Shown: positions 48,089 to 60,608, counted from the first letter of the stretch. The stretch: 64,000 nt of DNA from Solanum dulcamara (GCF_947179165.1 NC_077239.1:67560634-67624633); one strand, 5' to 3'. The notes: generated by a model not told the origin, from the letters alone. Translations and numbers: made by a program.

Positions 48089-50562
48089 TGTCACGCCCTG
48101 GGAGGGTACCCTAGACGTAACCGGCACCCGAAGGCTATTTCTGACCTCCGAGCGAACCACCTGGTCCAGTCACACATTCATTCAATCACATTCTCTTAGC
48201 GGAAACTCAATTAATGAAATACTATTCGCAATATGAGAGCCGAAGGCCAAGCATTCATCAACTCAACAACAAATATAATAAGACTCATCGAATTAACCGT
48301 TCAACCTCCCCACACTCCAGTCTATAAAGCCTCTATCCAAGTCTAAAAGGTGTCAATGACAAGTCCATGGCTACCAACAATCAAAATAAAAGAAATGACA
48401 ACAAAACTGTACAAGAAGGCTCAATATCCTCCGAGAACTAGGAGGACTCACCAACTAGCTGGAAGTGTATGTGGATCTTCAATGGAGCGTCGGTTGATGA
48501 TCTCTAGTACCTGTCTCTGCATCATGAAATGATGCAGGACAAATGGCGTCAGTACATGGAATGTACGAGTATGTAAAATGGCCGGATGAAACCACATTAA
48601 GAAAACATCAATATCAACTCAGGATCTCAACTCATACATATATACATGACAACTCACTCAAATGTCCTAAGTCCAACAAGAATAGTTTAGATAGGACTAA
48701 CTCATAAGCCACTTAACTCAACTGACTCGGAGCACTATCAAGGCCTAAATGGGAGTTTCTCTTAACCGACAACCATCACCTATGAGCCGGTGATAGTATA
48801 ACAATCAGACGTTGTTGCCACATCCGTCCATACCTTGCCAGGGCATGAACGCCTCCCTAATCATGGATACCATCGATTAGTCAAGTCCTATCATTTTAGG
48901 ACAGTAAAATGGGAAACATCTGACTTTAATGGTTCGATCCCATGGGAAGCATCCGACTTTAATGGTTCTATTTCTACCTTCGTTGGCGGCGTAGTTTCTG
49001 GGGTTCAAGTATGGACTATACTCTTACCCGCTTCGGTGCTCGATACTCCTCCCATGACTTTATGCTCATAAGACTCCCTCCAATCATCTCAAACAAGCCC
49101 TCACGGCTAGTTTCATGTGGAACATTTCCCCCTCATCAACTCTATCCTCATTCTTAACTCAATTTAAGTCATAATGGCAAGTCTCATTTAGGACCTTGTC
49201 TACTCGTCAATTCTATCCTCCAATTAACTCAATCAAGCCTCATTTAGGTAAGCATTTATGACATCTCCTCAAGACTCATCACAACTCTATGACCTTAGCT
49301 CAACAATTTAAGTAGAATAACACATTTAAGGAAAAATGACTTAAGCAACATAATCACTTGGCTAAAGAGATCAACAAAACATAATAACAAGTCATCTCCA
49401 TCAACTCATACTAACATGAAGGTTTTAGGAGTTTCTTAGATCAACAACATCAACGCATATGGCATTAAATAAATAGGGGACAAAACTCATTCAAACATGA
49501 ATCATACCAAGAAACTACATTTTTCATAGATATCTAACCTCAAAGCAAGAGTAGGGCACATGGGTGGACTTAGCCCATGTTTTGGATAGCCTTACATACC
49601 TTAGTGAAGACTTGAAGAAAACCTTGTGGTTGGGTCTTCAATGGAGGACTCAAATCTTGAAGCTCTTGGACTCTTTTTTGTTGGAAATGGAGAAGAAGAA
49701 GAAGAGAGAGAGAGAAGCTCCTAGGGCTTTTTAGAGAGAGAGTGAGGCTGCAAGAATGGGTTCCCAAAAGACCAAGGGTAACATATATATAATTTGGGTA
49801 AGTTCCCAAATTACCCCTCCTCAAAAAGTTCTAAAAATAGGCTAAAAATGCACCTGGCGCGATAGTGGCGCGTCGCGCTATTGTAGCGCCAGGCTGAATA
49901 CGCCTAAAACCTACACACCTCGTAGTGGCGCGCCGCACCAGAGACAAAACTACTGAGGCATGTTTCTGGCACGATAGTGGCGCGTCGCGCCCTTACAGCG
50001 CCAAGGCCATATTTTCTAGGTTCTGGAAATTTGGCCTGAAAAACCCTGCACAATTTTTAGTGGCGCGTTGTGCCAAGGAACAAACTACTGAGGCATGTTT
50101 CTGGCGCGATAGTGGCGCGTCGCGCCCTTACAGCGCCAAGGCCGTTTCCCCAACAATTGCAACCCAGGCCAAAAATGAAATTCCTGTCGTGCTAGCTCGT
50201 CTTAGGATCATCATATCTTTCAACTTCGAACTCCAAAATTCACATTCTTGGTGGCGTTGGAAAGAAGACTCGACGATCTTTAATTTAATAAGTCGTGGTC
50301 CACCTAGATTTCCGTCTTTCAAAAGATAGGTCCATTAGAAGTCGACCCCATACACGAACTCGTCCTAACTTAGCCACGACGAACCCTTTTGGGACTTAGC
50401 TCGGTCCTAGGGGTCCTCTATGACCCTATATCACCTCCAACACTCTTTAGTTTCTCAGGGACTCATCTTAACTCGAGCACATACTTCGAACTAAATACGA
50501 TGGACCCCACACGTGTACAAAGAAGGCTCGAATCTTAGGGGAAAATTTTTGAGGGGGTTACA
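48089..50562 (-). repeat. R3 5' LTR (right copy)
   Basis: 2.47 kb, near identical to 40569-43047. It contains the promoter-like TATATATA at 49783-49792 (read on the minus strand), followed in element direction by a CT-rich tract (about 49715-49690), an arrangement usual for plant LTR promoters. The GC-rich dyad array lies at 49855-50142, upstream of the TATA box. Confidence 0.95.
49783..49792 (-). promoter_or_regulatory. TATA box of R3 5' LTR (likely)
   Basis: On the minus strand ATATATATGT follows CCAAATT, about 60 bp after the GC-rich dyads and about 75 bp before a CT-rich tract. The same order is kept in R5 (ATTATATATG at 63871-63880). The role in starting element RNA is inferred from position. 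Confidence 0.5.
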
Positions 50563-51683
50563 ATTACACCCCACCAAAGATGAACACATAGCCACATATG
50601 AATTATAAGTTCCACTTAGCATCATTGTACCCCTCTAATACATCAAATAGTAATTCCCTTTATCATCAATTTGTTTCTTTTCAAAATAATACACCTAGAC
50701 AAGAAATAACATCATAGTAATATATTTTAGAATCGCTATCCACAAGATAAGCATATAAATCTTCACTAAAATATTCTTCTTCTCCTCAAATCCTCATTTT
50801 CAAAATTATCTTGAATAACAAATCAAGTAAGCCCAAAACCAAGTGTCATTGATACAAAATTATCTAACTAAATACAAACGTCTCAAATTACAACTCAGTA
50901 TGAAATAGTAAAGATGAAAAAGTAAAGATAAAAGAGAGCCTGACATCGCTCTGAACGTCAAGTATCTCACAAAAGCTTTTGAATTAAAATTGTCTCCGAA
51001 CAAAATATCATTGAGGTAGGCTAGCTCCAGGATTTACATAAAATAGATGCACTAAAAATAGTATGAATACAATAACACCTGTACTCAGTAGGCATTATAG
51101 GCTGCCGAGCAAGAGTTAGACAATTATATCATAAAAAATATGATATGAACCTCACTGAAGCAACACAACAATCAAATAACTCAAAGAAATAGGTATAAAG
51201 CAACTGACCAAAATCGTCCGATAAGTAAATGTGAAACAATTTAGAAAGATAATTAATAAGATGCAAAACAAAGCAAAATACTAATATGTAATGCAATGGC
51301 ACATGATCCTATCAATATACACTTGTTACCATTGGTGACATACTGGGAGCTAAGACCAATGGAGAACTCGCGAAATTCATATAATCGTGCGAAAAATAAC
51401 CTCACACAATAACTTCAGCATCAATCAAAATTTACCTTGACATTGATCAAATTTGACCTCAATATCATCAAAAATTTAATATTCGAAGTCGAACTTGGGT
51501 TTCTATCACTCTATTATATCAATCGTATCATATTTGTGATCTATTTTAAATTAATGCAAATGCATGATCATAATAATAAAAGAAATTCAAATTCAACAGA
51601 AATATGAATATATCTTTCATAGTACTCATAGGACGCATACCTTTTCAAATAATAGATTGCTTTCAAAATGGTGCCTTAGGATA
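50563..51683. other. LTR-like DNA flanking the CACTA element (left)
   Basis: Non-coding AT-rich sequence. A block near 51080 (CACCTGTACTCAGTAGGCAT, then GGCTGCCGAGCAAGAGTTAG) resembles the stretch seen in several Solanaceae gypsy LTRs. It is probably an old LTR fragment that continues at 59456, on the far side of C1. No boundary could be fixed. Confidence 0.35.
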
Positions 51684-51699
51684 CACTACTAAAAAACTG

Positions 51700-52145
51700 C
51701 CAAAAAGCGACGGACTGCATCGCTTTTTTTGTCAAAATCGACGGAAAAGCGACGAAGTCACTACCGTCGCTTTTTTGCTTGACGTTTTTGAATGAGCAAC
51801 GGACAGGGTCGTAAAAAGCGACGGACTGCGTCGCTTCTAATTTTTTTAATTAAAAAAAATATAAAAAAATACGACGGACTCTGTTTTTTTATTTTTTAAA
51901 AAAAGAAATTATTTAATCCAAAGCAACGGATATTTAGTCTCTGTCTGTCGCTTTGTTTATCTGAAATTTTTCCAAAAAAGTGATGGACAGGGTCCTTTTG
52001 TCCGTAGCTTTTCTGGAAAAATATTTAAAAAAAAACAGAAAAGCGACGGACTAAAGGACCCTGTCCGTCGCTTTTCTGGAAAAATATTCAAAAAAATAAC
52101 CAGAAAAGTGACGGACTAAAGGACCCTGTCCGTCGCTTTTTCTGC
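51700..52145. repeat. CACTA subterminal repeats (left end)
   Basis: GCGACGGAC and its inverse GTCCGTCGC occur about a dozen times, often paired as hairpins of about 30 bp such as GCGACGGACTAAAGGACC...GTCCGTCGC (52042-52073, 52109-52138). Such subterminal motifs are the binding sites of the TNPA-type protein in En/Spm. The role here is inferred. Confidence 0.8.
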
Positions 52146-52383
52146 AACACTTTTGACAGCAGAAACCTGCAGTTTCTGTTGCCCACCTGCAATCAAAATT
52201 CAATTCAATTGTATTCAATTCAGCCCATTCAAACACAAATAATAACAAACAAAATTCGCAAAATACATAATAACAAACATAATTAAACACTTAAAATAAA
52301 TAAAATCATAATTTAGAACGATTTAAAGTGTTTCAAAGTTAATAAAAAATATTCAAAATGTTCATAAACAAACATAGGGAACC

Positions 52384-54027
52384 CTAATAACTATTTGCTA
52401 TGTATTCATCACTATCGTCGGAATCATCCGGAGTGGACGCTCTTGAATAACGGGGCGGAGGCTGACGGGCGAGGTTGAGCACTTGTTCTTTAATTTGCTC
52501 AACTTGTTGATTCATACTTTTTTGATCCTCGATCCTTCTTTTCTCTGATCCTGCCAATGCGCGTGTAAGTTTTATAATTTGCTGAGACATTACAGCTATC
52601 TGAACCCCGTCAATGGTCTCGGCTTAACACGACGATCCAATACCTTCTAAACCTGATTGGAGTCGTCATACATTATTCCTAGAGCTCATTCCATATATTC
52701 GGCCCTTGTGGCTGTCTCCAACCACTTTTTCTATCCAAATTTGAGTGGACTGTTTAGGCGTTAGCTGAACCGAATCTGCCGCTCATAATTTTGCTGCATA
52801 TTAGAAAATAAAAGTTATAATCAATATATATATATATATATATATATTAAAAATAAAACTTAGAAACAAAATACATTATAATATATCTTGAATAACTTAC
52901 ATAGGCTCGTTCGGCCCTTTCCTCCACCCACTCATTCGGATCTGACTCATTAGTCTTTTTTCTTTACATGAGTCTTTTTAAAGACTTCATGGCGATAGAG
53001 AGTGCGTCCCAATTCTTTTTCCTATAAATAAAAATATAATTAATGAAATAATATTTTGTGAAATAATTTATTTCAGAAAATGAATTTAAACTTAAAATTT
53101 AAAAACCTTACTATCTCCCTCTAAATCGTACCAACACTCTTTGCACCTCTGGTGTGCAACGAGCCACCCTTTAGGCTAGCTATTATTTTTTTTCCTTGAT
53201 CAGACAAGTCCTTGAATTCTTCTGTATCCCAATACTGACATAATTCTTCAAATATATGAGGCAGCATCCAACTCGAAGGTGCCCGATCATCCCTAGCTTT
53301 CTTTAGCCAGCTAGACAGTCTGGCGCTCGGATATAGCCTCATAACACTCTCCTGAAGAGCCCTAGCAATATCCTTTGAAGGATTTCACCTGCAAGACACA
53401 TAATAAACATGTAATTATATCATCACTAAGTTATTAATCTAGCAATAATAAATAAATAAATAAAACATTAAACTTACGAGGATCCATTAGGCTCAATCAT
53501 GACTCTCCCAAGTTTGTCCCTCTTTCCAAGAGCTAACCCAGACACATCATGTAATGCCTCTGTTCTAGCAGTAGAAAAAGGTGTAGGTGATGTTGTGGGA
53601 GTGTCAGTCTCAACACTAAAATCTCTAAGTCTCAGATTAGATATGTGATGAGACTAAGATCCAGGAGATGGAGTAGAAGAATATGATACTCTCGAGGGTC
53701 GAGCAATAACCTCTGTGGGTAGTTGGTAGGTCTGATCATATGACGTATATCTAACCTGCGAAGAAGAAGAAACGCCACATGGTCGGCGGAACTGACTATG
53801 GTAAACTAAAGGATCCATAGTCCCAAAAGGCACAACATGAATATGTGTACTAGGTTTAGCTCGGCGGTGCTGCATCTCCGGTGCTGAAGAAATATGTCCT
53901 GGAATATCCTCATGATCAACAGGTCTCCTAAACTTCTTTTTACTTCTACAAAAATGGCTAACACCAAGATGATCCCGGGATCTATCATCATCACCAGATG
54001 ACATCTGCATGTAAAGTAACAATACAA
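52384..54027 (-). pseudogene. TNPA/Ptta-like CACTA accessory gene (broken)
   Basis: The likely start is in MSSGDDDRSRDHLGVSHF near 54003, followed by a Ser/Pro-rich stretch (ending RVSYSSTPSPGS at 53654). Then come GKRDKLGRVMIEPNGSS near 53490 and RLSSWLKKARDDRAPSSWML with YWDTEEFKDLSDQGKKIIAS (53342-53121). It ends with a coiled-coil-like segment, EKRRIEDQKSMNQQVEQIKE, and an acidic tail (52590-52384). This order matches plant transposase Ptta/En/Spm-type proteins, which bind subterminal repeats. Stops and probable introns (a (TA)n tract at 52824-52848) separate the parts. Confidence 0.75.
52824..52848. repeat. (TA)n microsatellite
   Basis: A run of about 12 TA dinucleotides, probably within an intron of the TNPA-like gene. 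Confidence 0.9.
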
Positions 54028-54104
54028 TATATAAAAACCACATAGTTGATTAAATTTAGGGTTAGAGAAATAAATAACTTACATACTAGTGATAATCTAC
54101 CACC

Positions 54105-57100
54105 CTATTCCTCCTCACTTGTTTCATTTTCGTCATCTTTCCATTTGTCCTCCTCAGATGTTTCATATTCATTATCAATCCACTCCTCCCCCTCAAATGA
54201 TTCATATTCCTTGTTTACTTTTTTCTCAATATTTGGCATTATAAGTTCATCATCGAAAACCTCTTCTACTATGTGTTGAGGATGTTCTAGTGTGGTTTCC
54301 AACTCAACATCAACTTGTCGTTGAACAAGTGCAACATCATTTTGGTACGCCACATCTAATATATTCTCAATTTCAATTCTTCTTACAGGCTTTATCTTAA
54401 TAACAACCCATCAATCAGCCTTATCTCTACGCAATGGATATGGAGCGTAATAGACCTGCTTAGCATTTTGGGCAATGATAAAAGGATCATAACTTCCGTA
54501 TTGTCTGGTGTGCTTAACTTCAATTATATTATGTTGTTGTTCCACCTTTGTGCCTCTATGTGATGGTTCGAACCACTTACACCGAAACAATACTATCTTT
54601 TTTAGGCCAACCTAAATATGTTACTTCAATAATTTCCTGAATGACACTATAATATTCTACAATTTGGTCATTACCATCGACATCACCTTGAATGCACACA
54701 CCACTATTATTGGTTTTCTTGTGCATAGAAACTTTTTCAGTTTGAAACTTAAAACCATTCACACAATATTTATTCATTGTATGAATATGAGATGCAGGCC
54801 CGAGTGCGATCTCTCTCACAAATGGCGAATGTTCGACACTTGAGTATTCATCATAAACCTACAAATTGATTTCAAAATAATACAATTTACTATAAGGTTA
54901 AAACATTATACCTATTGATTCAATATAAGCTTTTACACTTACATAATCCTTTAGCCATTTGGAAAACCTCGTATATATGGTCTCATTGCTCCATGTGCTT
55001 ATGAATGTGCTGATAGTGATATGTACAATTCTGATAGTTAGTAATCAGTTATTAATATGTAATTTGATAATTTAATTTCACACTTACTTAAGACTGAATT
55101 TTTGGACAGTTAAGCAATACATGGGTCACAGCTGATTGTCTTTCCATGTTAGTGAAGCTTCATCTTCCACGCTGTTTAGATCCTCGACCACAATGATTAA
55201 AAATTGAAATCGATGGATACATCATATCACTATCACCTTCATCATTGCGATTAGGCATATTTCTCCTGCATGAAACTTCATCCCCAAAATAATAGGAATA
55301 AAAGTCACCAGTTTCTCTCACAATATGAGACTGAACAATTGAGCCTTCGATTTTTCCTCTCTGTTTAATTATTTATTTGCAGCTTCCAATTTTCCTAAAT
55401 ATATGTTAACTAATAATTATAGTATATATAAGAAGAATAAATTAATTACTTAAAGAAGAAAAATATTACCTCTCAAATGGATACATCTACCTTGTTTGAA
55501 CTGGACCTCCAAGTTAGGCTTCTTTAACAAGATGAATCGGAAAATGCTCTATCACATTAAAAAAACCACATGGAAAAATCTTCTCTAGCTTTGTAGTAAT
55601 AACAACAATATTTTCCTCCATCCTATCTAAACTACTCTCCAACAACTTTTCAGAACATAAATCTCTAAAGAAAAGACTTACCTCTGTGATTGGCTTCCAT
55701 AGCCTGTTAGGTAGATGACTAATGGCGATAGGAATTAATGTTTCCATGAATATATGATAATCATGGTTTTTCATACCTATTAACTTTCCTACATTCAGAT
55801 CTGTCCGCTTACCCAAATTCGAAGCATATCCCTCTGGCATTCTCAAATTTTTAATCCACTCACATATATCACGTTTCTCATCCAATGTGAATGAATAACT
55901 CGCTTTAGGCTTGATAGTTTTACTATTTTGCAATTCTTGCAACCATAATTCTTTTCTCCTGCAGTATTCCTGTAAGTCCATTCTAGCTCTTGTCTTGTCT
56001 TTTGTCTTGCCCTTAATATCCATCACTCTGTTAAACAAATTGTAAGTCACTACTCCTTCAAACCATAATTGTTTAATCTCATCTATCAATGGTTGTAGAT
56101 AGACATCAATAAAAATTTTAGGATTGTAAGGACCTGGAATAACACAACTTAGAAAGATGTACGGACTTTTCATGCACATTTCAGGAGAAAAGTTGTACGG
56201 GGTAAGAAATACAGGCCAACAAGAATAAGGTGAGGCAGCATTAGAGAATGGTGTGAAGCCATCTGCACACAACCCCAATCGTACATTTCTTGGTTCACTA
56301 GCAAAATCAAGATACATGTTATCAAAAAATTTCCATGCTTCTCCGTCAGATGGATGTGACAAGACACCCGATGGCCTTTTATATTCACAGTGTCATCTCA
56401 TATGTGGGGCAGACCTCATCTATGCATACAATCTCTTTAATCTAGGAATAAGAGGTAAATAATGCATCGTCTTAATTGGGACCATCCTTCCAGCAGGATT
56501 CCTCTTATAACGAGCTTGTCCACAAAACTTACAATTTTCTAATTCACTATCAGTCTTGTAGAACAACATGCAGTCATTAACACAACAATGAATTCTATTA
56601 TACGACAATCCTAACTTGGAAATCAATCTCTTTGCCTGATAGAAGTTCTTAGGTATGTTAAACTCAAGATTAACCAGTTCGCCCAAAAGATCAACCATTG
56701 AGTCCATAGCCGCATGAGAAACACTCTAATCTGATTTAATATTCATTAACCTGACTGCAACTTACAAAGCAGAATGCAGACTCCCTTCACATAGTGGACG
56801 ACTAGCCTCTTCTAAATATTGATAGAAGCGTCTTGCTTTTTCATTAGGAGTTTCATTAAAATATAATTCGGGTTCCATCCCACCTTGAACCCCGGACGCA
56901 TCATTAACCATTTCATTAACTCTATCATGTTGAAATGTATAATGTTGAACTCTATCATGTAGAACCCTATCATGTTCAACAATAATTTAACCATGTGGTG
57001 CAAGCATATTATATTCATCCATGAGCAGCAGATTATAAAATATATGATTCAATCCATTTATTTCTCCATGATCAACCCATACAAAATATCTAGGCTTAAA

Positions 57101-57301
57101 TCCATTACCATACAAATGAACCATAATTATATCTAGATTAAAAAAATTCAAGCACCTACATTCACGACAAGGACACCTAACCAATCCATTTCGCTTAAAA
57201 ACATCAAGTGTCATGGCATGATCGATAAAACTTGTTACACCATTAATAAATCCAAGTTTCAAACCACCACCAACTTCATAATGCATGTTATACATCCACA
57301 T
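54105..57301 (-). pseudogene. TNPD/TNP2-like CACTA transposase (broken)
   Basis: The N-terminal transposase-associated domain has a Cys motif (VRCPCRECRCLNFF, near 57180) and HLYGNGFKPRYFVWVDHGE. The TNP2 core runs from 56707 (NRIHCCVNDCMLFYKTDSEL, CKFCGQARYKRNP) through HPSDGEAWKFFDNMYLDFAS, NVRLGLCADGFTPFSNAASP and VIPGPYNPKIFIDVYLQPLI to 55514. C-terminal DUF4218-like pieces (MYPFER, THVLLNCPKIQ) and a DUF4216-like part (VEYYSVIQEIIEVTYLGWPK at about 54650) lead to an acidic tail (54353-54105). Stops include a TAG and a TGA between 56420 and 56380, two more just past 55514, and a TGA at a DxWW-type Trp near 54407. It is inactive. Confidence 0.85.
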
Positions 57302-57309
57302 GATGATCC

Positions 57310-57840
57310 ATCAACAAAATTACATATATTCAAGCTTAATTAATTAGTTCATAATGACGTAATTCATCGAAACTACATATTTTAATTAATTCAAGTTATA
57401 ATTAATTAATTCATAAAATAATTAAGTTCAAGTTATGATTATTTCAATTTATAATTAAGTTGAAATTCTAATTAATTCAAGTTATAATTAATTAATTCAT
57501 ATATTAGTTAAGTTCAAGTTATGATTAATTCAAGTTATAATTAATTAATTCATATATTAGTTAAATTCAAGTTATGATTAATTCAAGTTATAATTAATTA
57601 ATTCATATAATAATTAAGATCAACTTATAATTAATTCAACTTATAATTATTAAGTTAAAATTCTATTTAATTCAAGTTCTAATTAAGTAATTCATATAAT
57701 AATTAAATTCAAGTTATAATTAATTAATTCATATAATAATTAAGTTCAACTTATAATTAATTCAACTTATAATTAAGTTCAAATTATAAATAATTCAAGT
57801 TCTAATTAATTCAAGTCAGATGTTTTAAGTTAAATAAGAA
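57310..57840. repeat. AATT-rich tandem array inside C1
   Basis: Many imperfect copies of a unit of roughly 50-60 bp are built from TTCAAGTTATAATTAATTAA and TTCATATAATAATTAAG. Degenerate TTCAAGTT-type repeats continue to about 58330. The array lies between the start of the TNPD-like gene and the right end of the transposon, in a likely intron or 5' region. Confidence 0.75.
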
Positions 57841-58829
57841 CAAAATTACATGTTTCAAGTATATACAAATTAAAGTTCTAAAATAGGAGTATTCAAGTAT
57901 CTAATTAAAGTTCAAGTTCATGACAATATAAAGTTCTAATTAATTAGTTTTAAAGTCTAAGTTCTAGTTACTTCTAAAGCTTAATGAATTCAAACATATA
58001 CAAACCTAAAAATTTCAAAGTTCAACTTCCAAAATTCCTAAAGTTTAAGTTCATGACTATGAATATGGTCTAACTCTAATTAGCTTAATTTGTTCATAAG
58101 TACTACAATTGAACAAGATTTCAAAACTCAACAAAATTTCAAGTTCAAAGTTCAAAGTTCAAGTTTCAAAATTCAAGTTCTAAGGTCAAGTTCTATATTA
58201 TTTTCAAGTATCCTAAAATTCAAGCATCTAAGTCCTAATTAGTTTCAAATTCTAAAGTTCACAATTTATACAAACCAAAAAAATATTCTAAGTTCAAAAA
58301 TTCTAAAGTCCAAGTTCATAACTTGAATATCTTCCAAACATCAAAAATCATTCAACCCAATATTTTTCTAACTTGAATATCTTCCAAACATAAAAAATCC
58401 TAAATTCTAATTTCTAATTAGTTCATGTTCTAACCGTAATTTTATCTTCAAAAATACTTCAAGTCCAACTAACACAATACCCAATTCACAATCTAATTAA
58501 AAAAACCACAATTCAAACTAAGGCCCTAAAATTTTCATTCACATTCTCACTTCAAGAACTAACCAACTTAACATAACATTTGAATATCAACAACACTTTA
58601 ATTCCAACTCCAAAAAATATATGTAATTCACAATTTAATTCAAAAAAAAAATCCCAACTCAAACAAAGTACCTAAAATCTAATTTCTAACATTCACCAAT
58701 TCAAAATCACATATACAAATTAACTATGTTAATAACATACATTAAACAAATTAAATAAAATAAAATAACTAACAAATCAATAAATTAATATTTTTTTCAA
58801 AATTAAAACCCTAAAACTAACTAACCTTA

Positions 58830-59000
58830 TTAACAATACGGAGAGAGAGAGAGAGGTTGACAGTGGGGAGGGGGGCAACAACGGCGATAGGGGAAGGCGT
58901 GGCGGTGGCAGCAGCGACCGGCGGCGAGGGAGTTGAATTTTTAGAGAGAAGGGGGAGGGTTTAGACAGAGAGAGAGAGAGCAAAAATGAGAAAAAAGTCG
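58830..59000. repeat. GA-rich and GC-rich 5' region of C1
   Basis: (GA)n runs at about 58841-58855 and 58969-58981 flank a GC-rich stretch (GGCGTGGCGGTGGCAGCAGC). The position just inside the right end and upstream of the transposase gene suggests a promoter or 5' leader. The open frame here (59136-58777) is low-complexity and probably not a protein. Confidence 0.5.
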
Positions 59001-59024
59001 GGTCTCTGTTCTGAAATATTTCAA

Positions 59025-59425
59025 ATGGAGCGACGGACAGTGTCGCTCTGTCCGTCACTTTTTTAAAATATTTGACCGCCTTTGACCAAATAAGCCCTTT
59101 GACCAAATAAGCGACGGACTTAGAGACGTTGTCCATCGCTTATTTCAAAAAAAATGATAAATAAAATATAATAAAATACAATGGACGGAGACGCAATATT
59201 AAAATTATATTTAATTATATTCAATTAAAAGCGACGGACTTCGTCGTTATGTTTATTTTATAATTAACTTTTAAATATATTTAAAAAATCCGCCAAAAAT
59301 AGCGACGGACATATAGTCTTCGTCCGTCGCTATTTATAAAAAAAATATTTTTTACAAAAAAAAAAGTGACGGACTGCATCTCAAATTCCGTTGCTTTTTT
59401 GAGCAATGCAGTCCGTCGCTTTTTT
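59025..59425. repeat. CACTA subterminal repeats (right end)
   Basis: GCGACGGAC/GTCCGTCGC pairs recur at the right end, for example GAGCGACGGACAGTG near 59032, the pair at about 59310-59336 and GTCCGTCGCTTTTTTT at 59411. They mirror the left end in motif and hairpin layout. Confidence 0.8.
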
Positions 59426-59455
59426 TCATCGTTTTTTACAAGTTTTTTAGTATTG

Positions 59456-60608
59456 CTAATATCTCATCATGGTAATATAGAGTGATGCAAAAGTAAATAT
59501 TTCAAGTCATATAGTGTATCTCGAGTATCAGCTAAGTCTCAACCTAGATTTTATAGTAACGTGTCATTTGTCCTACCCTTCAATCCTATCAATACACCCA
59601 ATCCATAAGCTTTGTACAATAAACTAACTCACAATCCAAATCTAAAAAGTAAGTCATAACATGTCTTAAATGTCGAGCAAATGCACAACGAACCCTCATA
59701 CGACCTTTTCTCTTTATGAATCATCTCTAAAAGCTCTCAGCTTATCAAAATTATACTCTAAGTGAATATATGAGTCTATTGACGCTCATATTGCAATATA
59801 AAAAATTGAGTAAAAAAAATTATTCCAAGCCCCCAAGGTCAAAAGTAAAATTTATTTTCAAATTAGTTTACCCATTATATAAGGATCTTAAATATAAAAT
59901 TATCAAAAATGGAGTTCGAATTGACCCTCAAATCATCAAAAAGGGATTTCACAACTTTAGTATAAAATCCTCAATTTCCAATACACAAACTCTGATTGAA
60001 TAACAAAACAAATAATATATTAGTAGAAAAATATGAAATATGGAGTTAGATTTTCATCCCTCCCCCCCCCCCTTTGATGAATTCACGAAGTAGCTTAAAA
60101 CATTACCTTAGTCCGAGCTTAAAATCTCAAAAAATCAAAATAAAAAGTTTAAATTTAAATTGGGAATTTAATTCTCCCCTGGTCCCGAGTGTTCTTCGTG
60201 AACGCGAGCTAATGACCTGATTCGACCTAGATCCTTACGTTCCTGACACTGATCCTATGAACGTAATGAACAAATGTGACCCGACCCCAACCTGCTGAGA
60301 AACCTCCTTTGCAAACACGAACCAACTCCTTCCCTTCTTTACGAATGCGTAGATGTCTCACAAATGCAAAGAAGGATATCTCAGCACCAAATGACAACAA
60401 CATTAACAATACCTCCAAATTTGTATTTGACCCTCGAAAAATTACTCAGAACTTCCCAGACACAAATTAATAGTGAAAATTCATCGTAAATCCATATTTT
60501 GGTTCTGTTAGGATAATCAAATCATTATTTTGAGGTCTTCTTGACCAAATGTTGACTATGGTCAACTCTAGACTTTAAGAAAGCTAGAATTGAATTCAAG
60601 AATCCAAA
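59456..60608. other. LTR-like DNA flanking the CACTA element (right)
   Basis: Non-coding sequence with an 11-C homopolymer (60062-60072), GTTCTTCGTGAACGCGAGCT near 60190, and a TTGACTATGGTCAACT dyad near 60550. It probably continues the old LTR-like DNA left of C1. Small open frames have no motif. Confidence 0.35.

Larger units (their letters stand above)
40569..50562 (-). mobile_element. R3: young Ty3/gypsy chromovirus (Tekay/Del-like)
   Basis: The LTRs at 40569-43047 and 48089-50562 (2479 and 2474 bp) both start TGTCACGCCC on the plus strand and end GTTACA, with TG...CA termini. The 5-bp flanks ATTAT and ATTAC are a near-perfect target duplication. By eye the LTRs differ at only about 40-45 positions plus small indels (under 2%), so insertion was recent. 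The interior encodes gag, protease, RT, RNase H, integrase and a chromodomain-like tail on the minus strand, with a tRNA-Met primer site and a polypurine tract. A few stops and frameshifts disable it. Confidence 0.95.
51684..59455 (-). mobile_element. C1: CACTA (En/Spm) DNA transposon
   Basis: The left end CACTACTAAAAAACT is matched by the inverted right end AGTTTTTTAGTATTG (59441-59455, one mutation from a perfect TIR). Flanks ATA and CTA may be a mutated 3-bp target duplication. Both ends carry subterminal GCGACGGAC repeats. Inside, on the minus strand, are a TNPD/TNP2-like transposase gene and a TNPA/Ptta-like gene, the usual CACTA pair. Both are interrupted by stops. Length is 7.8 kb, in the range of autonomous CACTA elements. 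Confidence 0.92.

Noticed and set aside
49925..50329. 134-codon plus-strand frame with internal repeats
   Set aside because: It is the translation of the GC-rich dyad array of the R3 LTR; the protein repeats come from the DNA repeats.
40569..50562. Endogenous plant pararetrovirus as an alternative to a retrotransposon
   Set aside because: Paired LTRs, a target duplication, a polypurine tract and an integrase with chromodomain-like tail are present. No movement protein is seen. Ty3/gypsy fits fully.
58777..59136. 119-codon minus-strand frame with Ser/Leu/Pro repeats
   Set aside because: Low-complexity translation of (GA)n and GC-rich microsatellite DNA at the CACTA right end; the subterminal repeats run into it.
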